From NCBI GenBank assembly GCA_963755155.1, contig CAVWIV010000004.1, positions 62,001 to 126,000 on the forward strand: a stretch of 64,000 bases of DNA, in the 5' to 3' direction. The position numbers and the translations under genes were made by a program. This document shows positions 44,523 to 51,436 of this stretch, piece by piece; positions within the stretch are counted from its first letter, which is position 1, and each line of letters opens with the position of its first letter. Origin of the DNA: PALSA-612 sp963755155. Its GTDB lineage: Bacteria; Actinomycetota; Thermoleophilia; Gaiellales; Gaiellaceae. The notes beneath the pieces are model-generated. The model was not told the origin of the DNA. It searched no databases and saw only the letters and a list, made by a program, of their open reading frames with translations.

Positions 44523-45339
44523 TCAGTCGTTGCTGGTGCCGAACTTCGGCGACTCGCGGTACTCCTCTACGCGCTTGCGCCACGTCTCGTCGGAAATCCT
44601 TGATGCTGATGGTCACCCGCCCCTCCCCGCTCACCGTGTGCGCCTGGGGACGGTCGAAAGCATGGCTGCGAGGAAGGTTGATCGAGCCTTGGCTCGTCTT
44701 GGAGTACGACTTCCCGACGCGCGAGTTGAACGAAGACTCAGGATAGGAAAAACCGGAAGGAACATAGGCATCGGGGGTGCCCGACTTCGACACGCCCTCG
44801 GAAGCGTCGTGGTAACAGGCTACGGTGGACGGGGCAAGGGACCGCGGGATCCGAGCGGAGAACGAGACCTCATCGCGGTCGTACTTGAGGCCGGGGTTCC
44901 ACTTCACCCAATCGCCGCGGAACGCCGCCCGGTCCTCGCCGTCGAACGTCCGGTAGTTCCCCCCAAAATTGCACTCGATTGGACGCTCTGACAGCTCGCG
45001 GCGCCCGTTGAAGCTGTAGACGAGAAATCTTCCGCCACCCCGGTCGTAGGAGGCCTGCAAGACCGCGCGATCGTGACCAACCGGTTTGTCGCCGGTTCGA
45101 CTGGCGACCGTCTTCAGCTTCCACGACCACGTTATCGACGCCTTCCCGTCGACACCGCCCCCGGAGGTCGGCTTCTTCCTTAGCTCCTCGAAGCGGTCTT
45201 CGCCGAAGTCGACGGTGTAGGAGCCGCTCCCCGAAAAGACGACCGCGAAGTGTTTCACAGGTGTGGTGGCGCCCGAGCCCGCCGCCGCGGTGACCAGTCC
45301 CGCGAGCAGGCAACAGATCACCGGTTTCATCCCGTTCAT
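44523..45339 (-). CDS. Secreted hypothetical protein, copy B of a duplicated pair; frameshift near 44600
   Basis: Starts MNGMKPVICCLLAGLVTAAAG at ATG 45339 behind GGAGGTC (45345-45351). Shares ATTPVKHFAVV.SGSGSYTVDFGEDRFEELRKKPTSG, WSWKLKTVAS, AFRGDWVKWNP and PSTVACYHD with copy A. The C-terminus changes frame near 44600; the corrected end TWRK..EEYRESPKFGTSND matches copy A's end. About 271 residues. Both ORFs have the same start context, so the block including RBS was duplicated. Confidence 0.73.
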
Positions 45340-45489
45340 CTCGCGACCTCCCTGTCGCAACGCTACTGCGCCCGGCTCACGGCCGCCACCTGCGCGCCGA
45401 ACGTCGAGGTTGCCCGGCCGGCGGCTCGGTTCGCGTCCATCTCATCAGATCAAGGCGAGGTGCGCGACCCTCTGGAGACCACCCTTCCG

Positions 45490-45513
45490 CTCGGAAATCG
45501 TGAGATTTCCGAG
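45490..45513 (-). terminator. Hairpin downstream of tRNA-Glu
   Basis: CTCGGAAATC (45490-45499) / GATTTCCGAG (45504-45513), ten-pair stem with a GTGA loop, six bp past the tRNA 3' end. The core CGGAAATC/GATTTCCG is shared with the hairpin after tRNA-Lys. Confidence 0.6.
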
Positions 45514-45519
45514 CGCCTA

Positions 45520-45592
45520 TGCCCCCAGCGGGATTCGAACCCGCGCTACAGCCTTGAAAGGGCTGTGACCTGGGCCGCTAGTCGATGGGGGC
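45520..45592 (-). tRNA. tRNA-Glu (TTC anticodon)
   Basis: 73 nt: acceptor GCCCCCA/TGGGGGC, discriminator A, anticodon stem CAGCC/GGCTG with loop CTTTCAA giving TTC, T-loop GGTTCGAATCC. No encoded CCA. Confidence 0.97.
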
Positions 45593-45612
45593 GGCGCCAG
45601 CCAGCATAGCCC

Positions 45613-45785
45613 TCAGCGTTGCGGGCGAATGCTCTGCCGGAAGCGGAAGACGTTGGCGGGGTCGTACTTGGCCTTCACCCGCCGCAGCCGCGCATAGTTC
45701 GAGCCGTAGTACGCAGCTTTCCCAGTCGGTGAGGTCCGGCGGGCACGACGCCCAGTGAGCCGAGGACGAACCTGCGCCGGTCCAT
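45613..45785 (-). pseudogene. Remnant of a Tat-exported FAD-dependent oxidase (BBE domain)
   Basis: From ATG 45785: MDRRRFVLGSLGVVPA, a twin-arginine signal, then within about ten codons and a frame change the extreme C-terminus of a berberine-bridge-type FAD oxidase: LTDWES.AYYGSNYARLRRVKAKYDPANVFRFRQSI (in parts; Y-Y-G-x-N-x-x-R-L and K-x-x-Y-D-P-x-x-x-F are hallmarks). The FAD domain and substrate domain (~400 residues) are missing, so the gene was deleted internally. TATGTT nine bp upstream may be its old promoter. Confidence 0.65.
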
Positions 45786-45831
45786 CGGCGGGCAAACATA
45801 CCCGGGCCGAGTAAGATCGGCCCCTAGTCAA

Positions 45832-46569
45832 ATGTTGACTACTAAGCTCAGCGCTGCGGTTGGCGCCGCCACCGCCCTCGCGGCGCTCGTGGGCTTCGCG
45901 GACGAGCGCGCCGCCCCTCGACTCACCGTTTACGCCGCGTCCTCGCTGACCGACGTGTTTCCAGCGATCGACGAGCGGCCGCGGTACTCGTTTGCGTCCT
46001 CGAGCACCCTCGCCCAGCAGATCAGGCAGGGCGCGCCCGCCGACGTCTTCGCATCCGCCGACACGAAGAACCCACAAGCTCTGTACAGAGACGGACTCTG
46101 TAGCAAGCCGAGCGTCTTCGCCACGAACACGCTCGTCGTCGTCCATCCGCGGTCGAATCCCGGGAAGGTGAAGACGGTCTTTGACCTTCGCCGCCCGGGC
46201 CTCAAGATCGTGATCGCGGAGCAGGGCGTCCCCGTCGGCGACTACACGCGGACCGTCCTCGCAAAGCTCGGGATCCTGCGCGCAGTGATGGCGAACGTCG
46301 TCAGCCAGGAGCCGGACGTGCGCAGCGTGCTCGCGAAGGTCGCGCTCGGTGAGGCCGACGCCGGCTTCGTCTACCGCACCGATGCAGCGGCCCTGAAGAA
46401 GAAGGTCGGTGTCGTCGGGGTTCCCAAGCGCGCGCAGCCCCCGATTCGCTACGGGATATGCGTCGTGACGTCCAGCGACGACGCCCCCGCCGCTCGAGCG
46501 TTCGTGCAGCGCGTGCTCGGCAAAACAGGGCGCGCTCGACTCACCGCCGCCGGATTCGGCCTGCCTTGA
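45832..46569 (+). CDS. modA: Molybdate ABC transporter substrate-binding protein
   Basis: 245 residues from ATG 45832. Signal segment KLSAAVGAATALAALVG, then LTVYAASSLTDVFPAI (typical ModA start), RYSFASSSTLAQQIRQGAPADVFASAD (oxyanion-binding Ser, and the APADVFASAD motif), NTLVVVHP, VPVGDYTRTVL and EADAGFVYRTDA. Binds molybdate or tungstate outside the membrane. No lipobox cysteine is obvious. Overlaps modB by TGATG. TAAGAT at 45812-45817 may be its -10. Confidence 0.92.
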   Translation: MLTTKLSAAVGAATALAALVGFADERAAPRLTVYAASSLTDVFPAIDERPRYSFASSSTLAQQIRQGAPADVFASADTKNPQALYRDGLCSKPSVFATNTLVVVHPRSNPGKVKTVFDLRRPGLKIVIAEQGVPVGDYTRTVLAKLGILRAVMANVVSQEPDVRSVLAKVALGEADAGFVYRTDAAALKKKVGVVGVPKRAQPPIRYGICVVTSSDDAPAARAFVQRVLGKTGRARLTAAGFGLP

Positions 46570-47390
46570 TGCGCCGCTCGGCGTTCAACGTCGCGCTCGT
46601 CCTCGCACTCTGCCTCACGCTCGCGTTCTTCCTGTTGCCGATCGCCGCCGTGTTCCTGCGCGTGCCGCCGGGCGAGCTCCTGGGCCAGCTGGGGAGCGGC
46701 GTCGTCCTCGACGCGCTCGTCGTCACGGCGAAGACGAGCCTCGTCGCGCAGGCGATCATCTTCCTCGTCGGGACGCCTGCGGCGTACTTCGTGGCGCGCC
46801 GTCGGTTCCGCGGGCGCGCCGTCGTGCTGACGCTGATCGAGCTGCCGCTCGTGCTGCCGCCGGCCGTCGCGGGCATCGGCCTCCTCGCGGCGTTCGGGCG
46901 GCTGGGGCTGCTGGGCAGCTCGCTCGACTTCTTCGGCGTTGCCGTGGGCTTCACGCAGGCAGCTGTCGTGCTGGCGATCCTGCTCGTCGCGGGGCCGTTC
47001 TACGTCCGCGGGGCCGTCGGCGCCTTCGAGTCGCTCGACCAGAACCTCCTCGACGCCTCACGCACGCTCGGCGCCGGTCCCGCCCGCACGTTCTGGCGGC
47101 TGGCGATCCCGCTCGCCTCCCCGGGGCTCAGCGCCGCGGCGGCACTGTCGTTCGCCCGCGGCCTCGGCGAATTCGGTGCGACGCTCTTCTTCGCCGGCAG
47201 CCTCCAGGGCGTCACGCAGACGCTGCCGCTGGCGATCTATGCGGAGCTGGACGTCGACTTCGACACCGCGCTCGCCATCAGCGCGCTGCTCATCGTCATC
47301 AGCGCCTGCGTGCTCCTCCTCGTCAAACTCCTACCCCTGTGGAAGCGCTCCGACTCGCAATCGACGTTCCCCGTCGTGCCTTCCGCGTAG
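46569..47390 (+). CDS. modB: Molybdate ABC transporter permease
   Basis: 273 residues, six helices. LVVTAKTSLVAQAIIFLVGTPAAYFVARRRF, LIELPLVLPPAVAGIGLLAAFG (LPLVLPP), GAFESLDQNLLDASRTLGAGPARTFWRLAIPL (EAA coupling loop) and ALSFARGLGEFGATLFFAGS (GEFGAT) are ModB/CysW-type motifs. Begins at the ATG overlapping the modA stop. The 3' end overlaps modC by 52 bp. Confidence 0.93.
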   Translation: MRRSAFNVALVLALCLTLAFFLLPIAAVFLRVPPGELLGQLGSGVVLDALVVTAKTSLVAQAIIFLVGTPAAYFVARRRFRGRAVVLTLIELPLVLPPAVAGIGLLAAFGRLGLLGSSLDFFGVAVGFTQAAVVLAILLVAGPFYVRGAVGAFESLDQNLLDASRTLGAGPARTFWRLAIPLASPGLSAAAALSFARGLGEFGATLFFAGSLQGVTQTLPLAIYAELDVDFDTALAISALLIVISACVLLLVKLLPLWKRSDSQSTFPVVPSA

Positions 47391-48370
47391 CCGTCGAGCT
47401 CGCGGTCGGCCGCGAGACGGTGGCGCTCGTGGGGCCGTCCGGGGCCGGCAAGACAACGGTGCTGCGCGCCATCTCCGGCCTCACGCGCCCCGAGCGCGGG
47501 CGGATCGAGCTCGACGGCACGGTGCTGTTCGACGGCGAGGCAGGCATCGACGTCCCGCCCGAGCGGCGCCGTGTCGGCTTCGTCTTCCAGGACTACGCGC
47601 TCTTCCCGCACATGACGGTGGAGCAGAACGTCCGCTACGCCGGGCACGACAACGTCGGAGGCCTGCTCGACCGGCTCGGCATCGCGAGTCTCGCCCGCGC
47701 GAAGCCCGGCTCGCTGTCAGGCGGTGAGCGGCAGCGGGTCGGGTTGGCACGAGCGCTCGCCCGGAATCCTGGCGTGCTTCTCCTCGACGAGCCGCTTTCC
47801 GCGCTCGACGCTCACACACGCGCGGCCGTGCGCTCCGAGCTGCGCGAGCTACTGGAGAGCTTCGGCCTACCGACGCTGCTCGTCACGCACGACTACGAGG
47901 ATGCAGCGGCGCTCGCCGGGCGCATCGGCGTCCTCGTCGAAGGCAGGCTGCTCCAGATCGGCACGCCGGCCGAGCTGATCGCGGCGCCGGCCGACCCATT
48001 CGTCGCAAGCTTCACCGGCGGCAACCTCCTCCGTGGCGAGGCGACGCTCGGCGCCGGAGGCTTGACGATCGTGCGCCTGGAGGATGGCACCGAGCTTGCG
48101 TCCGCAGACGAGGTCTACGGCGCGGTCGGCGTCATCGTCTATCCGTGGGATGTGTCGCTGTCGCGGACACCGATCGCGGGCTCCGCGCTCAACCACGTCA
48201 CGCGGGCCGTGACGTCGATCGTGCCGGTCGGCAATCGCGTGCGTGTCCGCGTCGGTCCGCTGACCGCCGAGCTGACGGCGCACTCGGCCGACCAGCTCGC
48301 GTTCGAGCGCGGCGACGAGGCGCACGCGACGTTCAAGGCGACGGCGACGCGGCTCGTCCCTCTGAGCTGA
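47339..48370 (+). CDS. modC: Molybdate ABC transporter ATP-binding protein
   Basis: 343 residues from GTG 47339. Walker A GPSGAGKTT, signature LSGGERQRVGLARAL, Walker B VLLLDEPLSALD, H-loop LLVTHDYEDAA. C-terminal TOBE-like domain (LNHVTRAVTSIVPVGNRVRVRVGPLTAELTAHSADQL in parts) typical of ModC. The N-terminus (LRLAIDVPRRAFRVAVELAVGRETVALVG) is normal for ModC, so the 52-bp overlap with modB is real. Converges with the PadR gene. Confidence 0.93.
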   Translation: MEALRLAIDVPRRAFRVAVELAVGRETVALVGPSGAGKTTVLRAISGLTRPERGRIELDGTVLFDGEAGIDVPPERRRVGFVFQDYALFPHMTVEQNVRYAGHDNVGGLLDRLGIASLARAKPGSLSGGERQRVGLARALARNPGVLLLDEPLSALDAHTRAAVRSELRELLESFGLPTLLVTHDYEDAAALAGRIGVLVEGRLLQIGTPAELIAAPADPFVASFTGGNLLRGEATLGAGGLTIVRLEDGTELASADEVYGAVGVIVYPWDVSLSRTPIAGSALNHVTRAVTSIVPVGNRVRVRVGPLTAELTAHSADQLAFERGDEAHATFKATATRLVPLS

Positions 48371-48890
48371 GCGGGTCCTCGACGAAGCGCAGCGCGGCGC
48401 GCGCGGACTCGAGCCTCCAGAGGTAGAGCACGCGGTCGAATCCCTCCGCCCCGCCCGAAGCCTCCTCGAGCCCCGCCACGAGGCCGGTGAGCACGGATCG
48501 CTGCCGCTCGAGCAGGGCCGACGGATCGACGCCGCGGCGCGAGAGGAAGAGCAGCTTCAGCATGAGCGACGACCGGAGCTCGCGGACGTGCCCGGCCGGC
48601 TCTGCGAGCCAGCGCTCGAGCTCGCGACGGCCCGCCCTCGTCGGCCCGAGCACGGTGCGCCGCGGGCCGGCGTCGCTCGGCTCGGATCCTCGCTCTTCGA
48701 CGAGGCTCAGGTCACCGAGCCGCTCGAGCGCCCGGTAGACGAGCGGGCGCGAGCACGACCAGACACGGCCGACCTCGCCCCCGGGAGCGAGCGCGCGGGC
48801 GACTGCGAATCCGTGTGCGGGTCGCTCGGCGAGGAGCGCCAGCGACGCCCAATCAGCCGGTGAGAGATCGATCTCCGCGGCTCCCGGCAC
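48333..48890 (-). CDS. PadR family transcriptional regulator
   Basis: 185 residues from GTG 48890. N-terminal winged helix: LSPADWASLALLAERPAHGFAVARAL, VWSCSRPLVYRALERLGDLSLVEE and TVLGPTRAGRRELERWL. C-terminal helical dimerisation part (LRSSLMLKLLFLSRRGVDPSALLERQ) as in PadR-s2/Vir-like proteins. Effector and target unknown; it is convergent with modC and downstream of two small genes. Overlaps the small gene upstream by 38 bp. Confidence 0.85.
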   Translation of the reverse strand: MPGAAEIDLSPADWASLALLAERPAHGFAVARALAPGGEVGRVWSCSRPLVYRALERLGDLSLVEERGSEPSDAGPRRTVLGPTRAGRRELERWLAEPAGHVRELRSSLMLKLLFLSRRGVDPSALLERQRSVLTGLVAGLEEASGGAEGFDRVLYLWRLESARAALRFVEDPLSSEGRAASPSP

Positions 48891-49095
48891 CCTCGGCCTT
48901 CCGGCGGTCCCAGGCGCTGAGCACGTCCTCGACGTAGCGGCGCTGGGGGTCGGAGAAGGGAAGGCCGGCCAGCAGGCGCCGCGCCTCGCCGGGATCGTCG
49001 TTCTCGACGGCGGCTTCGAGATGCTCGCGGATGACCGACGGCTCACGCAGTTGCCGGCGCAACCAGCGAAGGAGGCTCACGCGGGCCGCGTCCAT
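48853..49095 (-). CDS. Small hypothetical protein (helical)
   Basis: 80 residues from ATG 49095, overlapping the previous stop (TGATG). Basic helices: SLLRWLRRQLREPSVIREHLEAAVENDDPGEARRLLAGL (in parts), FSDPQRRYVEDVLSAWDRRK. Resembles small actinobacterial proteins of unknown role encoded with PadR-like regulators. The last ~35 bp overlap the PadR gene. Confidence 0.6.
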   Translation of the reverse strand: MDAARVSLLRWLRRQLREPSVIREHLEAAVENDDPGEARRLLAGLPFSDPQRRYVEDVLSAWDRRKAEGAGSRGDRSLTG

Positions 49096-49334
49096 CAGCC
49101 CGTGCCCGACCGCCTGACGACGGTGATGCCCCACGCCTTCCCGCTCGCGAAGAGCGTGTCCGGATCGACGTCGTCGAGCCAGCCGAGGAAGTGTCTCTCG
49201 GGGTCGTCAGCGGTCGAGCCGTAGACGGCCGGACGATCGGGCGTCGGCGCCTGGACCAGCCGGCCACGCTCGAGCGCGTCGCGACGCGACTCGGCTTCCT
49301 CGGCCGCCGGACCCTCCACGTACCCCCTGGCCAC
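49095..49334 (-). CDS. Small hypothetical protein
   Basis: 79 residues from GTG 49334: VEGPAAEEAESRRDALERGRLVQAPTPDRPAVYGSTADDPERHFLGWLDDVDP (in parts), ending AWGITVVRRSGTG. Mixed acidic/basic, no membrane segment or cysteine. TGATG overlap with the next gene suggests translation coupling. Four bp after the zinc-ribbon-like gene. Not recognised. Confidence 0.5.
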   Translation of the reverse strand: MARGYVEGPAAEEAESRRDALERGRLVQAPTPDRPAVYGSTADDPERHFLGWLDDVDPDTLFASGKAWGITVVRRSGTG

Positions 49335-49337
49335 GGC

Positions 49338-49538
49338 TTACGAATCGACGAGCGAAGACGCCGTGCGCACGGACTGGCGGATCGGCGCGAGCAGCTGCGT
49401 CTGCATATTCGAGACAGGCGGGGGCCACGGCCGTCCGCGTGGGAACACCTGCGTCAGCTTCGGCTCGTGATTGATGCACATGCGGCCAAAGCCGATTGTG
49501 GAGCAACCAGGCTCGGCACATCGCATCAGCATGCGCAC
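49338..49538 (-). CDS. Small zinc-ribbon-like protein
   Basis: 66 residues from GTG 49538. Core RMLMRCAEPGCSTIGFGRMCINHE has C-x4-C-x9-C-x2-H, a credible Zn site, then QVFPRGRPWPPP, like small actinobacterial proteins of similar pattern. TATCAA lies six bp before this GTG, supporting it over ATG 49532/49526 inside the frame. DNA- or RNA-binding is possible. Confidence 0.55.
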   Translation of the reverse strand: MRMLMRCAEPGCSTIGFGRMCINHEPKLTQVFPRGRPWPPPVSNMQTQLLAPIRQSVRTASSLVDS

Positions 49539-49624
49539 AGCGCGTTGATACCCGACCGTTACCACAGTGAAACCATACGACATCCAGCGCGATTCAGCGG
49601 GATTCCGTTCCTATACTCGCTCCG

Positions 49625-49697
49625 GGGCCGGTAGCTCAGTCGGCAGAGCAGGGGACTTTTAATCCCAAGGTCGTTGGTTCGATTCCAACCCGGCCCA
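49625..49697 (+). tRNA. tRNA-Lys (TTT anticodon)
   Basis: 73 nt: acceptor GGGCCGG/CCGGCCC, discriminator A, anticodon loop CTTTTAA with anticodon TTT, T-arm TTGGTTCGATTCCAA. No encoded CCA. Confidence 0.97.
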
Positions 49698-49704
49698 CTC
49701 ATCA

Positions 49705-49728
49705 GCCGGAAATCTGGCGATTTCCGGC
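49705..49728 (+). terminator. Hairpin downstream of tRNA-Lys
   Basis: GCCGGAAAT (49705-49713) / ATTTCCGGC (49720-49728), nine pairs extendable by one C-G pair across a TGGC loop. No T run; shape and position suggest the tRNA terminator. Shares its core with the hairpin after tRNA-Glu. Confidence 0.6.
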
Positions 49729-49814
49729 GGCGGGCGTTCTCCGAGAGCCGCCGTGAGCCGCGCCCGCCATGTCGGTCGGCGGCGGCGAGCCGTGAGCTGT
49801 GAGCCGCCGCGCCG

Positions 49815-49820
49815 TAGAGT
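49815..49820 (+). promoter_or_regulatory. Leaderless -10 box (TAGAGT)
   Basis: Six bp before GTG 49827 of the antiporter gene. Confidence 0.45.
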
Positions 49821-49826
49821 GTCGTC

Positions 49827-51419
49827 GTGGAGCTGACGGACGAGCAGCTAGTCGTCTTCCTCGTGTTGCTGGTGGCCGTCGCCGCCATGCTCATCATCGC
49901 GCCGACGCTCCGCATCCCCTATCCGATCGTGCTCGTGATCGGTGGCGTCGCCGTCGGCTTCCTGCCGGGCATGCCCGAGCTCGAGCTGCCGCCCGACCTC
50001 GTGCTCATCGCCGTGCTGCCGCCGCTGCTCTACGCGGGGACGTTCTTCACGTCGCTGCACGAGCTGAAGCTGAACATGCGGCCGATCGGCCTCCTCTCGG
50101 TCGGGCTCGTGATCATGACGACCGTCGTCGTCGCCGCGGTCGCGCACGCCACGATCGACGACCTCTCCTGGAGCTCGGCGTTCGTGCTCGGCGCAATCGT
50201 CTCGCCGACGGATCCCATCGCCGCGACGGCGATGGCTCGGCGGTTCGGCGTCCCACGGCGGCTGGTGTCGATCGTCGAAGGGGAGAGCCTCATCAACGAC
50301 GGCACCGCGCTCGTCGCCTACCGGTTCGCCGTCGTCGCCGTCGTCACCGGCGCGTTCTCGATCTGGGAGGCGGGCCTCGAGTTCCTCTACAGCGTGAGCG
50401 TCGGCGTCGCGATCGGCCTCGGCGTCGGCTGGCTCGTCCGCCATCTGCGCCGGAGGCTCGACAACCCGCCGGTCGAGATCACGATCGCGCTGCTCAGCGC
50501 GTACATCGCGGCCATTCCCGCCGAGCTCGTCCACGCCTCGGCGGTGCTGGCGGCAGTCACCGTCGGCGTCTACATGGGCGCGCACACGTCCGAGCTGACG
50601 ACCGCGCGGACACGAGTCCAGAGCGACGCCGTGTGGGACATCGTCGTCTTCCTCTTGAACGCGCTGCTCTTCGTGCTGATCGGTCTGCAGCTGCCGGTGA
50701 TCCTCGACGAGCTCTCCGGGCAGCCCGCCGGCACACTGCTCTTCTACGGCCTCGTCGTCTCGGCGACCGTCATCGTCGTCCGGATCGTCGGGACGTACGC
50801 CGTGACCTATCTCCCCCGGTTCCTCAGCCGCCGCATCCGCGAGCGCGACCCCTATCCGCCGTGGCAGCACCCTGCGTTCGTCGCCTGGTCGGGCATGCGG
50901 GGAGCGGTGACGCTCGCGGCGGCGCTCGCGCTACCCCTGACGACCGACGCGGGAGAGGCGTTTCCGGCTCGTGACCTCATCCAGTTCCTCGCGTTCTGCG
51001 TCATCGTGGCGACGCTCGTCGGGCAAGGCCTGAGCATGCCGCTCGTCATCCGCTTCCTCGGCCTCGAACGGGATCACCACGCCGAGACCGAGGAGGCGAG
51101 AGCACGGATCCATGCCGCGGAAGCGGCCCTCGCGCGACTCGAGGAGCTCATCGACGAGGACTGGGTTCCACCGGAGACGGCTGAGCGGCTGCGAGGCCTC
51201 TATGCGTTCCGTCATGGCCGTTACACGGCTCGTCACGAAGGCGATGACGAGAGCACCCACGAAGAGCAGCAGCAGGCCTACCAGCGCCTCCGTCGCGAGC
51301 TGATCGCTGCCGAGCGGGAGGTGCTCCACCAGCTGAGGCGCGAAGGCGTGATCACAGAGCAGGTCGCACAGCGTGTCGTCTACGACATCGATCTCGAGGA
51401 CATTCGCCTCGACCCGTAA
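49827..51419 (+). CDS. Na+/H+ antiporter, CPA1 (NhaP-type) family
   Basis: 530 residues, unbroken. About 12 helices in residues 1-415, e.g. VVFLVLLVAVAAMLIIAPTLRIPYPIVLVIGG, with the ion-binding region AIVSPTDPIAATAMARRFGVPRRLVSIVEGESLINDGTALVAY (in parts): TDP, and ESLINDGTA with the paired N-D. WSGMRGAVTLAAALALPL is the conserved C-terminal helix. The last ~110 residues form a charged cytoplasmic tail with a helical coiled segment (HEEQQQAYQRLRREL). Keeps sodium and pH homeostasis at the membrane. TAATG overlap with the long frame of the next gene. Confidence 0.93.
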   Translation: MELTDEQLVVFLVLLVAVAAMLIIAPTLRIPYPIVLVIGGVAVGFLPGMPELELPPDLVLIAVLPPLLYAGTFFTSLHELKLNMRPIGLLSVGLVIMTTVVVAAVAHATIDDLSWSSAFVLGAIVSPTDPIAATAMARRFGVPRRLVSIVEGESLINDGTALVAYRFAVVAVVTGAFSIWEAGLEFLYSVSVGVAIGLGVGWLVRHLRRRLDNPPVEITIALLSAYIAAIPAELVHASAVLAAVTVGVYMGAHTSELTTARTRVQSDAVWDIVVFLLNALLFVLIGLQLPVILDELSGQPAGTLLFYGLVVSATVIVVRIVGTYAVTYLPRFLSRRIRERDPYPPWQHPAFVAWSGMRGAVTLAAALALPLTTDAGEAFPARDLIQFLAFCVIVATLVGQGLSMPLVIRFLGLERDHHAETEEARARIHAAEAALARLEELIDEDWVPPETAERLRGLYAFRHGRYTARHEGDDESTHEEQQQAYQRLRRELIAAEREVLHQLRREGVITEQVAQRVVYDIDLEDIRLDP

Positions 51420-51436
51420 TGGATAGGTTTCCCGGC

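Noticed and set aside
45250..45609. Plus-strand ORF with SGIRTRATALKGL
   Set aside because: Antisense of tRNA-Glu.
49559..49915. Minus-strand ORF with NRTNDLGIKSPLLCRLSYRP
   Set aside because: Antisense of tRNA-Lys.
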